Shown here piece after piece: positions 44,589 through 52,982 of a stretch of DNA of 64,000 nt; position 1 is the first letter of the stretch; each line of letters begins with the position of its first letter. The DNA lies in the NCBI GenBank assembly GCA_903907865.1, contig CAIVPR010000085.1, positions 1 through 64,000 of the forward strand, given 5' to 3'. Under the pieces are notes generated by a model, which was not told where the DNA came from, ran no database searches, and saw only the letters and a list, made by a program, of their open reading frames with translations. The position numbers and the translations under genes are program-made. This stretch comes from an uncultured Acidobacteriia bacterium. Its GTDB lineage: Bacteria; Acidobacteriota; Terriglobia; Bryobacterales; Bryobacteraceae.

Positions 44589-45424
44589 TCAGCGGGCTCC
44601 GTGATCGGCTCGGGTGTCGGCTGGAGCACGTCTGTTTGCGCCTCCGCCACCTCGTTGAAGGACCCTTTCCAGACACCGAAATGCTCGTTGATCTTCCTAT
44701 CCAACTGGGCCTTGGTCACGTTGCGCTCCAGCACCCCGCGCAGTGCCATGGAAATTGCGCCGGTCTCCTCGCTGACGACCAGCGCGAGACAATCCGTCTC
44801 CTCGGTGATACCGATCGCCGCCCGGTGCCGCGTTCCCATCTTGCTGGAAATATTGGGGTTGACCGACAACGGCAGGAAGCAGGCCGCCGCCGCGATCCTG
44901 TCCTTGCGGATGATTACCGCCCCGTCGTGCATCGGCCCGGGAGGCAGGAATATGGCGAGCAGCAGGTCGCGCGCCACGCGGGAATCCAGAGGCACGCCGC
45001 TTTCAATAAAGGTTCTGAGCCCCGTATCGCGCTCCAGCACGATCAAGGCGCCCATCTTGTCCCGCGACATCGATTCCAGCGCCAGCAGGATCTCGTCTGT
45101 GGATTCCGGCCTCTGGTAGCCCCCGAACAGCTGTCGTCGGCCCATCCTCCCCAGCGTTCGCCGCACTTCGGACTGGAACAATACGATCAGCGCGATCGGG
45201 ACCAAGGGGATCAGCGACGCCAGCAGGGACCGCAGCACTTCCAAGTTCGCCAGCACCGCCACCTGGTACACTGCCGCGACAGCCACAATGCCGGTCAGGA
45301 TCTGCGCCGCGCGGGTTCCCCGTACAATCAGGACCAACTGGTAGATCAGGAACGCAACCGCCAGAATATCCACCAAGCCCGTGATGCCGGGTTCGGGCAT
45401 GGCGAATTGGAGGTCCGGCAACAT
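44585..45424 (-). CDS. cdaA: Membrane diadenylate cyclase (c-di-AMP synthase)
   Basis: The 279-residue enzyme makes cyclic di-AMP from two ATP. Three N-terminal membrane helices are followed by the DAC domain with DGAVII (DGA motif) and GTRHRAAIG (RHR motif), plus LGRMGRRQLFGG before it. The ATG at 45424 is chosen because it starts MLPDLQFAMP directly before the first helix. It heads the cdaA-cdaR-glmM operon. The C-terminus carries an acidic/Pro tail (PTPEPITEPAE). Confidence 0.93.
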   Translation of the reverse strand: MLPDLQFAMPEPGITGLVDILAVAFLIYQLVLIVRGTRAAQILTGIVAVAAVYQVAVLANLEVLRSLLASLIPLVPIALIVLFQSEVRRTLGRMGRRQLFGGYQRPESTDEILLALESMSRDKMGALIVLERDTGLRTFIESGVPLDSRVARDLLLAIFLPPGPMHDGAVIIRKDRIAAAACFLPLSVNPNISSKMGTRHRAAIGITEETDCLALVVSEETGAISMALRGVLERNVTKAQLDRKINEHFGVWKGSFNEVAEAQTDVLQPTPEPITEPAE

Positions 45425-45567
45425 AGCGGTATCCCTCCAATTGTATCGGGTACCCGCCATTTCCCACTCGCTCGGAATTTGCGTCATGCAAAGCGATTTT
45501 CAAGATCCTTGAGGCAGGCGGAACGGGCTGCCGATAGAGATGGTTGCGCGTCCGATTCCAGTCCGAC

Positions 45568-46917
45568 TCACGGGGCAACGGTCTTGACGCGGGCCCTGGC
45601 AGTGGCAACAAGGGCGAGTCCAAGTCCAAATAGCAACAGGGAGGCGGGCTCGGGGGCGGCACTGACCGGATCAACAGCCGCGGCAGTCAGGGTCACTTTT
45701 CCGGTGGAGTAGCTCAGGACCCACTGCTCGGTGCCGTTGTTGAAGTATGGGTTTCGGACTCCCGCGAACGTGCTCCCGTCGGAATCGGGTCCGAAATACT
45801 CGATGATGTCGAAGGACTGCCCGACGGTGGGGACGAAACCATTGGCCAGCGTCACGTTGAGGAGCCCCCCGAATTGGATGACTTGGGAGCTGTCGTTGAT
45901 GTAGCCGAAAGATGTGTCGGAAATGATCTCGGTCAAAGTCCCGTCGGTCAGCGGATTGCAGCCAGCGGAGCCGTCCAGAGGTGCCTCATTGGCGAAGAAC
46001 ATCGAGCCGCTGTTGCTCAGGCTGCCCAGGCACGCGGTGCCGTGCAGTTCGGTACTGGCGTGGTTGACCAAATTGGCCACTTCCAGACGATCACCAAGGG
46101 TTCCCCCGAACAGCGCTCTCTCGAACGTGCCGGGTTCCACGTCCAAGGTTCCGGCAACGCTGAGTGTGGTGCCATTGATAAATAGGTTTTGAACTGTCAG
46201 CGAATCGGCGACGGAAAACTGTCCGGCGTAAAGGTAGACTTGCCCCGGGGCATATAGGGAATTGACCGACAAGTTGATACCACTGAGGCTCAATGTGCCT
46301 TCGACCGTTGTAAGGTTGGCCAGCCCATTGGTCGTCACGCCTCCGTTGATCACGTTCACCACACCGGATACGCTAAGGTTCGTGTTGACCGGAATATCGG
46401 TAAAGCCCAGGCCTCCGCCCGTGATATTCATCGCGCCGTCCACCCCAATGCCTTTGCGGTTGTCCGGGACGTAGGCCGTGTTCAAGGTCCCCGTCGAGTA
46501 CACGTTCAGAGAGTTCGAATTCGTGAACGTGCCGTCGACAGTCAATGTCCCGCCAACGTTGAAGCTGCCGTAATTGGTGACATTGCCCAGCACCTCGCCG
46601 GTGCCGCCGACGGTTAGCGAGTTCCGATGGTTCTGCGAATTTCCCAAAACGATGGAATCAACCACAAAACTGCCATTGGAGACAACCGCGTCCAGAACAC
46701 CATTGTCCGGATAGGGCCCAATGAGGACCTTGAAGGTGTTGGAACTGGTGTTGTTCGGGACGTTGTATGTCGCGTCGGGAGTCCAGTTGGTGGCCGTGTC
46801 CCAATCTCCGAACTGGTTGCCAGCCCCGATCCAAACTGTTGTCACTTGGCCCGCCCAGCATCCACAGGCGAGACCGATCAAGATGCACGATGTGCGAACG
46901 ATGGCGCGTAGGTTCAC
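45568..46917 (-). CDS. PEP-CTERM exosortase-sorted surface protein
   Basis: The 449-residue exported protein has a signal peptide (RTSCILIGLACGCWAGQ), a long beta-rich region with repeated Gly/Thr/Asn strands (as in autotransporter-like or secreted beta-helix proteins: VGGTLTVDGTFTNS, NVINGGVTTNGLANL) and a C-terminal PEP-CTERM tail (APEPASLLLFGLGLALVATA, then Arg-rich). The tail is the sorting signal recognised by an exosortase, linked to extracellular polysaccharide production. Function otherwise unknown. No exosortase gene is in the window. Confidence 0.85.
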   Translation of the reverse strand: MNLRAIVRTSCILIGLACGCWAGQVTTVWIGAGNQFGDWDTATNWTPDATYNVPNNTSSNTFKVLIGPYPDNGVLDAVVSNGSFVVDSIVLGNSQNHRNSLTVGGTGEVLGNVTNYGSFNVGGTLTVDGTFTNSNSLNVYSTGTLNTAYVPDNRKGIGVDGAMNITGGGLGFTDIPVNTNLSVSGVVNVINGGVTTNGLANLTTVEGTLSLSGINLSVNSLYAPGQVYLYAGQFSVADSLTVQNLFINGTTLSVAGTLDVEPGTFERALFGGTLGDRLEVANLVNHASTELHGTACLGSLSNSGSMFFANEAPLDGSAGCNPLTDGTLTEIISDTSFGYINDSSQVIQFGGLLNVTLANGFVPTVGQSFDIIEYFGPDSDGSTFAGVRNPYFNNGTEQWVLSYSTGKVTLTAAAVDPVSAAPEPASLLLFGLGLALVATARARVKTVAP

Positions 46918-46981
46918 GAAAGACTCTCCTCCGAAATGGACAATTCGTCCTCAATGGGAGAAGCGAGATCCGCCGGAAATT

Positions 46982-49456
46982 TTAGCGGACTTTTTTTGCG
47001 GCTTCCGCCCGCACCTTTTCCGCGTCGGCAACCAGCTCGCCCACCGACGCGTCGGCCGGAGCGGATTTGGCGGTCTCGGCCAACAACTCACGTGCTTGGT
47101 CCAAGCGTTGCAACGCAGCCGCCGACCGGCCCAAATCGGACTCGGCGCCGGCGGCACGGATGAGCGAAATCGCGCGCGCCTTGCGCGAGATCCCGTCGGA
47201 GGGACTGTCCTTAAGGATCAGGTCGGTGATCTTCAGTGCCTCAAGATGCTCCCGGAGGGCTGCCTCGGCATGATGCATGGTCCGGAGGGCAAGGCCCAAG
47301 TCGTTGTGGACATCGGTCAGGCTCTTCCGAACGTTGAAGTCGGCGGGGTGCGCCTCAGTATACGCCACCATCTCGGATCGGACCGGTTCGAGGAAGGTGA
47401 TCGCTTCGGCGGGGCGGGCTACCGCCAACACTCCACCCAGTTGGGACTGCGCGAGCATCACGTCCTGGGCGGCCAGGAAATTGGCACGATCCTTCTCGCG
47501 AGTCTCGTTTGCGACGGCAAGGCCCCGCCGGATCGCGGTGATAGCCTCGTCCGATTCGGCCGGAATCCCCGGACCGGAACCGGATAGGGCCAGTCCCAGC
47601 ACCGACCACGCGGCGAAGTTAAGGCGGCGCGACTCCGGGGTCGGAGGCCATTGCCTTTCAATCCGCTCCATGCGCGCCGCCATGTTTCGGCCCAACACTC
47701 GCGCCTCGCGGTACCTTCCGTAAATCGCATCCGCCTGTGCGGCGAAGTGTTCGGCAATCGCGGTATCCAATTCAATGCGACGGTCGCCGGGGTGTTTCAG
47801 CCCCCAGTCCAGGACCGGGTTGAGGGACATGTCCGCGTTCTCCAGCGTACAGGCCGCATCTCCCAATTCCATGCACAGCAAGGCACGGGTATGGTGGGCG
47901 AGGAAGGCGGCCCGGGCCGCGTCGCGGGAACCGGGCATTTCCCGCGCGAATGCGTCGGCGACATCCGCCTCCTCCTTCGATGCGGGCTTGGCCTCGACCG
48001 AACGCTGTGCTTGGGTCAACGTGGCAACGAGATTTCCCAAGGTCAGGATGAACGCACGCCGCAGTTCCGGGTTCTTCGATTCGTTGTCTCCCAGTTCGCG
48101 CCTCAGCGCAAGGGACTTGCGGAAGCTGACAATGCTCTCCTCCAAGTGGCCCGTCGAGGCGCTTCCCTGGCCCCCTTGGATTTGCGCCAGTTTCCGGTAC
48201 GCGTCAGCCAATTCCCGTTTCAGGGCCGGGTCGCCCGCATCCTCGGCGGAGAGTGTATCCAGGTATTTGCGCGCCGTCTGGACCACCAATTCCCGAGCTT
48301 TGAGAGTGCCAGGGACGTTGTGGATAGAGGTTTCGAAGTCGAACAGGAAGACGTTGGCAAGCGACCGGACGTCCCGGAAGCGGCGCTCGGCGGCGCGGGC
48401 CTGTTGCACGGCCACGATGGCGGAACTCGCCGTGGCCAGGAAGGCAAGGGCGGCAATCGCGACAGGCCAGCGGTGCCGGGAGACGAAACGCCCGGTGCGG
48501 TAGAGAAATGAGTCCGGGGTGGCGGAGACTGGGAGGCCACCCAGCCAAGCAGTCAGATCGGCGGCAAATTCCGCAACCGTTGAGTAGCGGCGCGCGGGGT
48601 CTTCCCGCATCGCCTTGGCGAGGATGTTGCCAAGATCGCCCTTGGACGGCCCATCTTCAAGCAGCTTGGAGAGCACTGCGGCCAGTAGGTAGACGTCGGT
48701 CGATGTGGTGGCAGGCTCGCCGCGCAACTGTTCCGGACTGGCATACTCCGGCGTCATCGCCCGCGTCACTTTGGCGCTGGATTCCCCCAGCACCTGCGCG
48801 ATGCCGAAATCCAGCAGCACCGGGACGCCGTCGCCGGTGACCAGGATGTTGTCCGGCTTGATGTCGCGGTGGACCACCAAGTGCCGGTGGGCATGTTGGA
48901 CGGCGGCGCAGACCGCCAGCATCAGGCGCACCCTGGCGCTGGCTGCCAGCTTGCGGGATTCGCAGTAACGGTCCAGCGGGATGCCGTCGACGTATTCCAT
49001 GGCAAACCAGGGCAGGCCTTCCGCGGTTGCCCCGGCGTCCAGAAAGCGGGCGATGTTTGGGTGGGAGAGGCGGGCGAGGATGCTGCGCTCCCGCTGGAAC
49101 CGGTCCAGCAAGTGCACAGTTTCCAATCCACGGTAGAGCAGCTTGATGGCGGCGGTCTGCGCCACAACGCCGTCGCACCGTTCCGCCTTGTAGACAACGC
49201 CCATGCCACCTTGGCCGAGAAGGGATTGCGTCTGCCAGACGCCGAGCCGCATCTGGGCCGACAAACCCGCCAAGTCGCCCGCCATTCGGCGGATGGGGCC
49301 TTCGATCATGCCGTCGGTGAGGGCATCGGCGGCAAGCAGTTGCTCGACCTCCAGCCGGACCTCGGCGCCAGGAGCGCGCCGGTCCAGTTCCGTCAGCCGC
49401 TGGTCGGGGGGCAGGCCGACGAGGTCGTCAAACAGTTGGCGGACTTCCGGGTTCAT
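46982..49456 (-). CDS. Membrane Ser/Thr protein kinase with tetratricopeptide-like C-terminus
   Basis: The 824-residue protein has a Hanks-type kinase domain (LLGQGGMGVVYKAE glycine loop, VVHRDIKPDNILV catalytic loop, DFGIAQV, SPEQLRGE), one membrane helix (VAIAALAFLATASSAIVAV) and a large extracytoplasmic helical region with TPR-like repeats (ALKRELADAYRKLAQIQG). The start at 49456 overlaps the stop of the ECF gene by four bases (ATGA). Kinase-ECF pairs of this type are frequent in Acidobacteriota and suggest the kinase controls the sigma factor by phosphorylation. Confidence 0.88.
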   Translation of the reverse strand: MNPEVRQLFDDLVGLPPDQRLTELDRRAPGAEVRLEVEQLLAADALTDGMIEGPIRRMAGDLAGLSAQMRLGVWQTQSLLGQGGMGVVYKAERCDGVVAQTAAIKLLYRGLETVHLLDRFQRERSILARLSHPNIARFLDAGATAEGLPWFAMEYVDGIPLDRYCESRKLAASARVRLMLAVCAAVQHAHRHLVVHRDIKPDNILVTGDGVPVLLDFGIAQVLGESSAKVTRAMTPEYASPEQLRGEPATTSTDVYLLAAVLSKLLEDGPSKGDLGNILAKAMREDPARRYSTVAEFAADLTAWLGGLPVSATPDSFLYRTGRFVSRHRWPVAIAALAFLATASSAIVAVQQARAAERRFRDVRSLANVFLFDFETSIHNVPGTLKARELVVQTARKYLDTLSAEDAGDPALKRELADAYRKLAQIQGGQGSASTGHLEESIVSFRKSLALRRELGDNESKNPELRRAFILTLGNLVATLTQAQRSVEAKPASKEEADVADAFAREMPGSRDAARAAFLAHHTRALLCMELGDAACTLENADMSLNPVLDWGLKHPGDRRIELDTAIAEHFAAQADAIYGRYREARVLGRNMAARMERIERQWPPTPESRRLNFAAWSVLGLALSGSGPGIPAESDEAITAIRRGLAVANETREKDRANFLAAQDVMLAQSQLGGVLAVARPAEAITFLEPVRSEMVAYTEAHPADFNVRKSLTDVHNDLGLALRTMHHAEAALREHLEALKITDLILKDSPSDGISRKARAISLIRAAGAESDLGRSAAALQRLDQARELLAETAKSAPADASVGELVADAEKVRAEAAKKVR

Positions 49457-50037
49457 AGCGTCAGCTCCTTCTTCAGCCATGCATGGCCAAGCCGCAGGTC
49501 GTGGCGGACGGTGTGGACGGAGAGGTCGAGGGCGGAGGCAGCTTCCTCTGCGGTCATGCCAGCGAAGAACCGCATTTCGAGAAGCCGGGCCACGTGGGGA
49601 TCACGCGCCGCGATCCGGTCCAAGGCACGGTGGATGTCGAGAACCGACTCGAGATCGAGGTCCCGGGACGGCTCCTGAATGGTGCCTGGCTTGGTGAGCG
49701 GCAACGCCCGCCCGCCTCCACGCTTTTCGGATGCGCGGGCGCGGGCGTGGTCCACCAGGATGCTGCGCATCGCGCGGGCGGCGAGGGCGTAGAACTGGGC
49801 GCGGGAGCGAACATCGGGCGGCAGGTTGGGGCCGAGGCGGAGAAATACCTCGTTCACGAGGGCGGTGGGTTGGAGTGTGTGGGCGGGGCGCTCACCCCGC
49901 ATTTGGCCGGATGCCAGCCTGTGCAGGTGCTCGTAGACCAAGGGCACGAGGCGCGAAAGCGCTTCCGGGCATCCCCGTCGCAGTTCCGCCAAGTGTTCCG
50001 TGATCGCGCCCGGGCCGGGGTCACCCATGGAACTCAT
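49453..50037 (-). CDS. ECF sigma factor (RpoE-like, kinase-associated)
   Basis: The 194-residue protein has sigma region 2 (VNEVFLRLG, FYALAARAMRSILVDHARAR) and region 4 (GMTAEEAASALDLSVHTVRHDL) spaced as in ECF factors of the type common in Acidobacteriota and Planctomycetes. A second start at 50028 would remove three residues. It has no anti-sigma gene next to it; the overlapping Ser/Thr kinase gene is the likely regulator. Its targets are not known. Confidence 0.87.
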   Translation of the reverse strand: MSSMGDPGPGAITEHLAELRRGCPEALSRLVPLVYEHLHRLASGQMRGERPAHTLQPTALVNEVFLRLGPNLPPDVRSRAQFYALAARAMRSILVDHARARASEKRGGGRALPLTKPGTIQEPSRDLDLESVLDIHRALDRIAARDPHVARLLEMRFFAGMTAEEAASALDLSVHTVRHDLRLGHAWLKKELTL

Positions 50038-50172
50038 TATCCATCTGGGCCGGTTCGCCCTCGGGCCCGCCCCGGGATGATGCTTCCGAACAGGCGAAAC
50101 CGTCGGATTGCACTGGTCGAACTTTGTGGTAACAGCCGGATGAAAGTGGTCTCCGCAGGCGTTACAGTTAGC

Positions 50173-50706
50173 ATGAGAATTCTTCCCAACAACACGTTCC
50201 GCGCGGCCGCCCTCTCCCTGGCAGTCTGCGCCTCCCTCGCGCTTTCAGCAGAGGTCCCGACCGAGGGCTCCAAGGCCCCCGGCTTCACCCTCCAGTCCCA
50301 GGAAGGCAAGACCGTCAACCTCAACGACTTCAAGGGACAGTGGGTCGTCCTCTACTTCTATCCGAAGGACATGACGCAAGGCTGCACCATTGAGGCCCAC
50401 AACTTCCAGCGCGACCAGGACCAGTACAACGCCAAGCATGCCGCCATCGTCGGCGTCAGTGCCGACAGCGTGGACTCCCACGTCCAGTTCTGCACCAAAG
50501 AGAACCTGACCTTCAAGCTCCTCGCCGATCCCGGCAAGGAAATGATCGGCAGCTACGGCTCGCTCGCCGCCAACGGCGCGGTTGCCGCTCGCAACACCTT
50601 CCTGATCGATCCGCAGGGCGTCATCCGCAAGGTCTACACCGCCGTGAAGCCGAATCCGCACAGCGAGGAAGTGCTCGCGGCGCTGGCGGAACTGCAGAAG
50701 AAGTAG
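50173..50706 (+). CDS. Exported peroxiredoxin (BCP/thiol peroxidase type)
   Basis: The 177-residue protein has a signal peptide (FRAAALSLAVCASLALSAE) and the peroxiredoxin motif DMTQGCTIEAHNF, where the peroxidatic Cys sits in the family's (T/P)xGCT(xEA) context; FCTKENL holds a possible second Cys. It would reduce peroxides in the periplasm. The ATG at 50173 is preferred over one at 50140 because it places the signal peptide at the N-terminus. An ECF sigma factor gene follows 10 bases after its stop, so the two may be co-regulated. Confidence 0.88.
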   Translation: MRILPNNTFRAAALSLAVCASLALSAEVPTEGSKAPGFTLQSQEGKTVNLNDFKGQWVVLYFYPKDMTQGCTIEAHNFQRDQDQYNAKHAAIVGVSADSVDSHVQFCTKENLTFKLLADPGKEMIGSYGSLAANGAVAARNTFLIDPQGVIRKVYTAVKPNPHSEEVLAALAELQKK

Positions 50707-50716
50707 TCTGTCAATA

Positions 50717-51214
50717 GTGGCTGGCGGCGTGCGACAGGTCGAGTTCGAAAACTTGGCGATTCCGCACGCCGCCGCGCTTCTACGTTTCGCGCAACGTCTC
50801 TGCGGCGATCGGTCGACGGCCGAAGATCTCGTCCAAGATACCCTGTTGCGGGGCTGGCGCTCGTTCGGACAGCTCCAGGCCGACTCCAATCCGCGGGCCT
50901 GGCTGTTCCGAATTCTGTTGAACGCTTGGCGCAGCGAGGGACGCCGCCGCTCCGCCAGACCTGTTGAAGCGCCACTCGACCGCGCCGCCCACGCTGTCCA
51001 AACAGATCTTTCAGAGTCGGTCGTGGTCAGTGCGGCCCTGTCGCGCCTCTCGGAGGACCAACGCGCGGTGTTATTGTTGGCCGTCGTGGAGGGTTTCACT
51101 TGCAAGGAGATAGCATCGATGCTGGATATCCCGATAGGCACCGTGATGTCGCGCTTGGGCCGGGCGCGCGCCGCCATGAAGGAGTCCGTCGGGCGGAAGG
51201 TAGGGACGAAATGA
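50717..51214 (+). CDS. ECF-family RNA polymerase sigma factor
   Basis: The 165-residue protein starts at a GTG and has region 2 (AEDLVQDTLLRGWRSF, PRAWLFRILLNAWRS) and region 4 (LLLAVVEGFTCKEIASMLDIPIG as two parts, TVMSRLGRARAAMK) of ECF sigma-70 factors. The stop overlaps the anti-sigma gene by four bases, the usual partner-switch arrangement. The peroxiredoxin just upstream could be a target, but no promoter motif was verified. Confidence 0.88.
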   Translation: MAGGVRQVEFENLAIPHAAALLRFAQRLCGDRSTAEDLVQDTLLRGWRSFGQLQADSNPRAWLFRILLNAWRSEGRRRSARPVEAPLDRAAHAVQTDLSESVVVSAALSRLSEDQRAVLLLAVVEGFTCKEIASMLDIPIGTVMSRLGRARAAMKESVGRKVGTK

Positions 51215-51918
51215 ACTGCTCTCAATTTGAAGACGCCGTCGGGCCGTATCTGGCCAGCCGGCTGGAGGCCGATACCCTCGCCGAGTTTACGGCCCACTCC
51301 GCCAGTTGCCCCGCATGTGCAGCCGTGCTCGAACAGAGCGAGGAGCTGCGTCTGGCTGTTCTCGCCGACCCGGTCGATCCCGCCCACGTGATTTCGGCGG
51401 TGCGGACCGCAATCGATCCACCTTCATCCGCCCGTTGGTGGCTGGGCGTGGCCGCGTCGATCACTTTTGCCGTCGCCGGTGCCGCCTACTGGACTCAAAC
51501 GCGCCCGTCGCCGGATCTTCGACTGCTTGCTGCGGCGGCCCGCGATCACCGCATCGAGGTTCGGGAACAACAGCCGCGGCATTGGCAGCTGGACACGGTA
51601 GGCGTAGGCCCGCTCCTTGCCGCCTACGGAGTGGAGTCTTCGGACCTCGAACGCCTGAGACCCGCTGGTTTTCACTTGGACAAGGCAAAACAATGCGGTC
51701 TGTCGGGTGAACGGGTACTACACATGGTCTTCACCGACGGCCAGCGGTCGGTCTCGGTCTACATCCGCTCCTACGGCGCACGGCAAGGAGTCACAGCCAC
51801 CGAGGAATTCGAGAATAGCGGTGTATCCGAATTCCACCGTGGCAGGCTTTCAGGGGTCGTGGTCGGTGACAACCGGGGCGTGTGTGCCGATGTAGTCCGA
51901 CGTTTGTCCGCGATATGA
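51211..51918 (+). CDS. Membrane anti-sigma factor (zinc-finger type N-terminus)
   Basis: The 235-residue protein begins with an anti-sigma zinc-finger-like region (MNCSQFEDAVGPYLAS, HSASCPACAAVLEQ: H-x3-C-x2-C), then one membrane helix (WWLGVAASITFAVAGAAYW) and an extracytoplasmic domain. It would sequester the ECF factor encoded just upstream and release it on a signal. The ATG at 51211 overlaps the ECF stop by four bases. The outside domain (VSVYIRSYGARQGVTATEE) resembles other anti-sigma sensor domains only loosely. Confidence 0.83.
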   Translation: MNCSQFEDAVGPYLASRLEADTLAEFTAHSASCPACAAVLEQSEELRLAVLADPVDPAHVISAVRTAIDPPSSARWWLGVAASITFAVAGAAYWTQTRPSPDLRLLAAAARDHRIEVREQQPRHWQLDTVGVGPLLAAYGVESSDLERLRPAGFHLDKAKQCGLSGERVLHMVFTDGQRSVSVYIRSYGARQGVTATEEFENSGVSEFHRGRLSGVVVGDNRGVCADVVRRLSAI

Positions 51919-52101
51919 GCCGATCCTGTCCTGAGGTCCGCACTAAACCTGGATTTTCCGCGAGCTTCGAGCGGCAAATTGGAGCCACGAAGCCGAGGAT
52001 CGTCTGCGCAAGCTCATGAAATAGCTCGGCTTGCAAAAGTTGGTAAAAGGCGGGCCAACTGTCAACTGGTTGTCTCGATTGCGCGTCATACTGGACGATA
52101 G
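51919..52101. other. Intergenic region without a recognised gene
   Basis: No start codon with a good ribosome-binding site was found. It may be the remnant of a repeat or mobile element, but no inverted repeat or transposase motif could be supported. Confidence 0.25.
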
Positions 52102-52950
52102 ATGACACGCACGATCTTCATTCCCATCGCGACAGCCTGCTTGTTCGCAACCGCTGCTTGTGCCCAGGAACCCGGTGGGCCGGGAGGATTCGGTGGTCGC
52201 GGCGGCCCGGGAGGCCGGGGAGGAATGATTCGGTTCAGCCCCATCCTTTCCGCCTTGGATGCGGACCATGACGGCGTCATCTCCGCCGCGGAGCTCAAGA
52301 ACGCTCCGGCAGCCCTGCTGACCCTCGACAAGAACGGCGACGGCCAATTGACCCCTGACGAGCTGCGCCCGCAGTTTGGCGGCCGCGGCCGAGGTGGTGA
52401 AGGACGAGGGGAAGGTCGGGGTCCCGGCGGCGAAGGCCGTGGCGGCGGACGAGGCGAAGGCGAGGGCGAGGCGCAGGGTCCGAACGCCAACGAATTGGTC
52501 AACACGCTGATGGCGTTCGACAAGAACGGCGACGGGAAGCTGACCAAGGACGAGGTTCCCGAGCGCATGCAGGGCATCTTCGACCGCGCCGACACCAACA
52601 AGGACGGCGTCCTGACCCGCGACGAACTCTTGAAGTCGGCCACGGTACGGGTGCAACCACAGGGTGGCGGCGAGCGTGGGGAGCGCGGCGAAGGTGAAGG
52701 CCGCGGTCGCGGTGAAGGCCGTGGCGAGGGACGAGGTCCGGGCTTCCGCATGGTGGACGTGGCAATGCAAGCGCTCGACACCGACAGCGACGGCACCCTC
52801 TCGAAAAAAGAGATCGCCAACGCGACGAAGGCCCTAAAGAAACTCGACAAGAATGCCGATGGACAACTGACGGAAGATGAACTTCGGCCCAACTTCGGTG
52901 AAGGACGCGGCGGCGATGAAGCCCGACCGCGCCAGCAGCCGTTCGAATAG
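52102..52950 (+). CDS. Exported EF-hand protein with six calcium-binding loops
   Basis: The 282-residue protein has a signal peptide (IFIPIATACLFATAACAQE) and six EF-hand-type loops: DADHDGVISAAE (53-64), DKNGDGQLTPDE (76-87), DKNGDGKLTKDE, DTNKDGVLTRDE, DTDSDGTLSKKE and DKNADGQLTEDE. They fall in three pairs separated by long Gly/Arg/Glu-rich linkers. It is likely a periplasmic calcium-binding protein. It lies 32 bases upstream of the ApbE/DUF2271 gene and may form a transcriptional unit with it and the PepSY-TM gene. Confidence 0.9.
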   Translation: MTRTIFIPIATACLFATAACAQEPGGPGGFGGRGGPGGRGGMIRFSPILSALDADHDGVISAAELKNAPAALLTLDKNGDGQLTPDELRPQFGGRGRGGEGRGEGRGPGGEGRGGGRGEGEGEAQGPNANELVNTLMAFDKNGDGKLTKDEVPERMQGIFDRADTNKDGVLTRDELLKSATVRVQPQGGGERGERGEGEGRGRGEGRGEGRGPGFRMVDVAMQALDTDSDGTLSKKEIANATKALKKLDKNADGQLTEDELRPNFGEGRGGDEARPRQQPFE

Positions 52951-52982
52951 ACAAACAACGTAAAGACCACAAACGGGGCCAT

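Noticed and set aside
51919-52101. Remnant of a mobile element
   Set aside because: No transposase motif, terminal repeats or duplicated target site could be supported.
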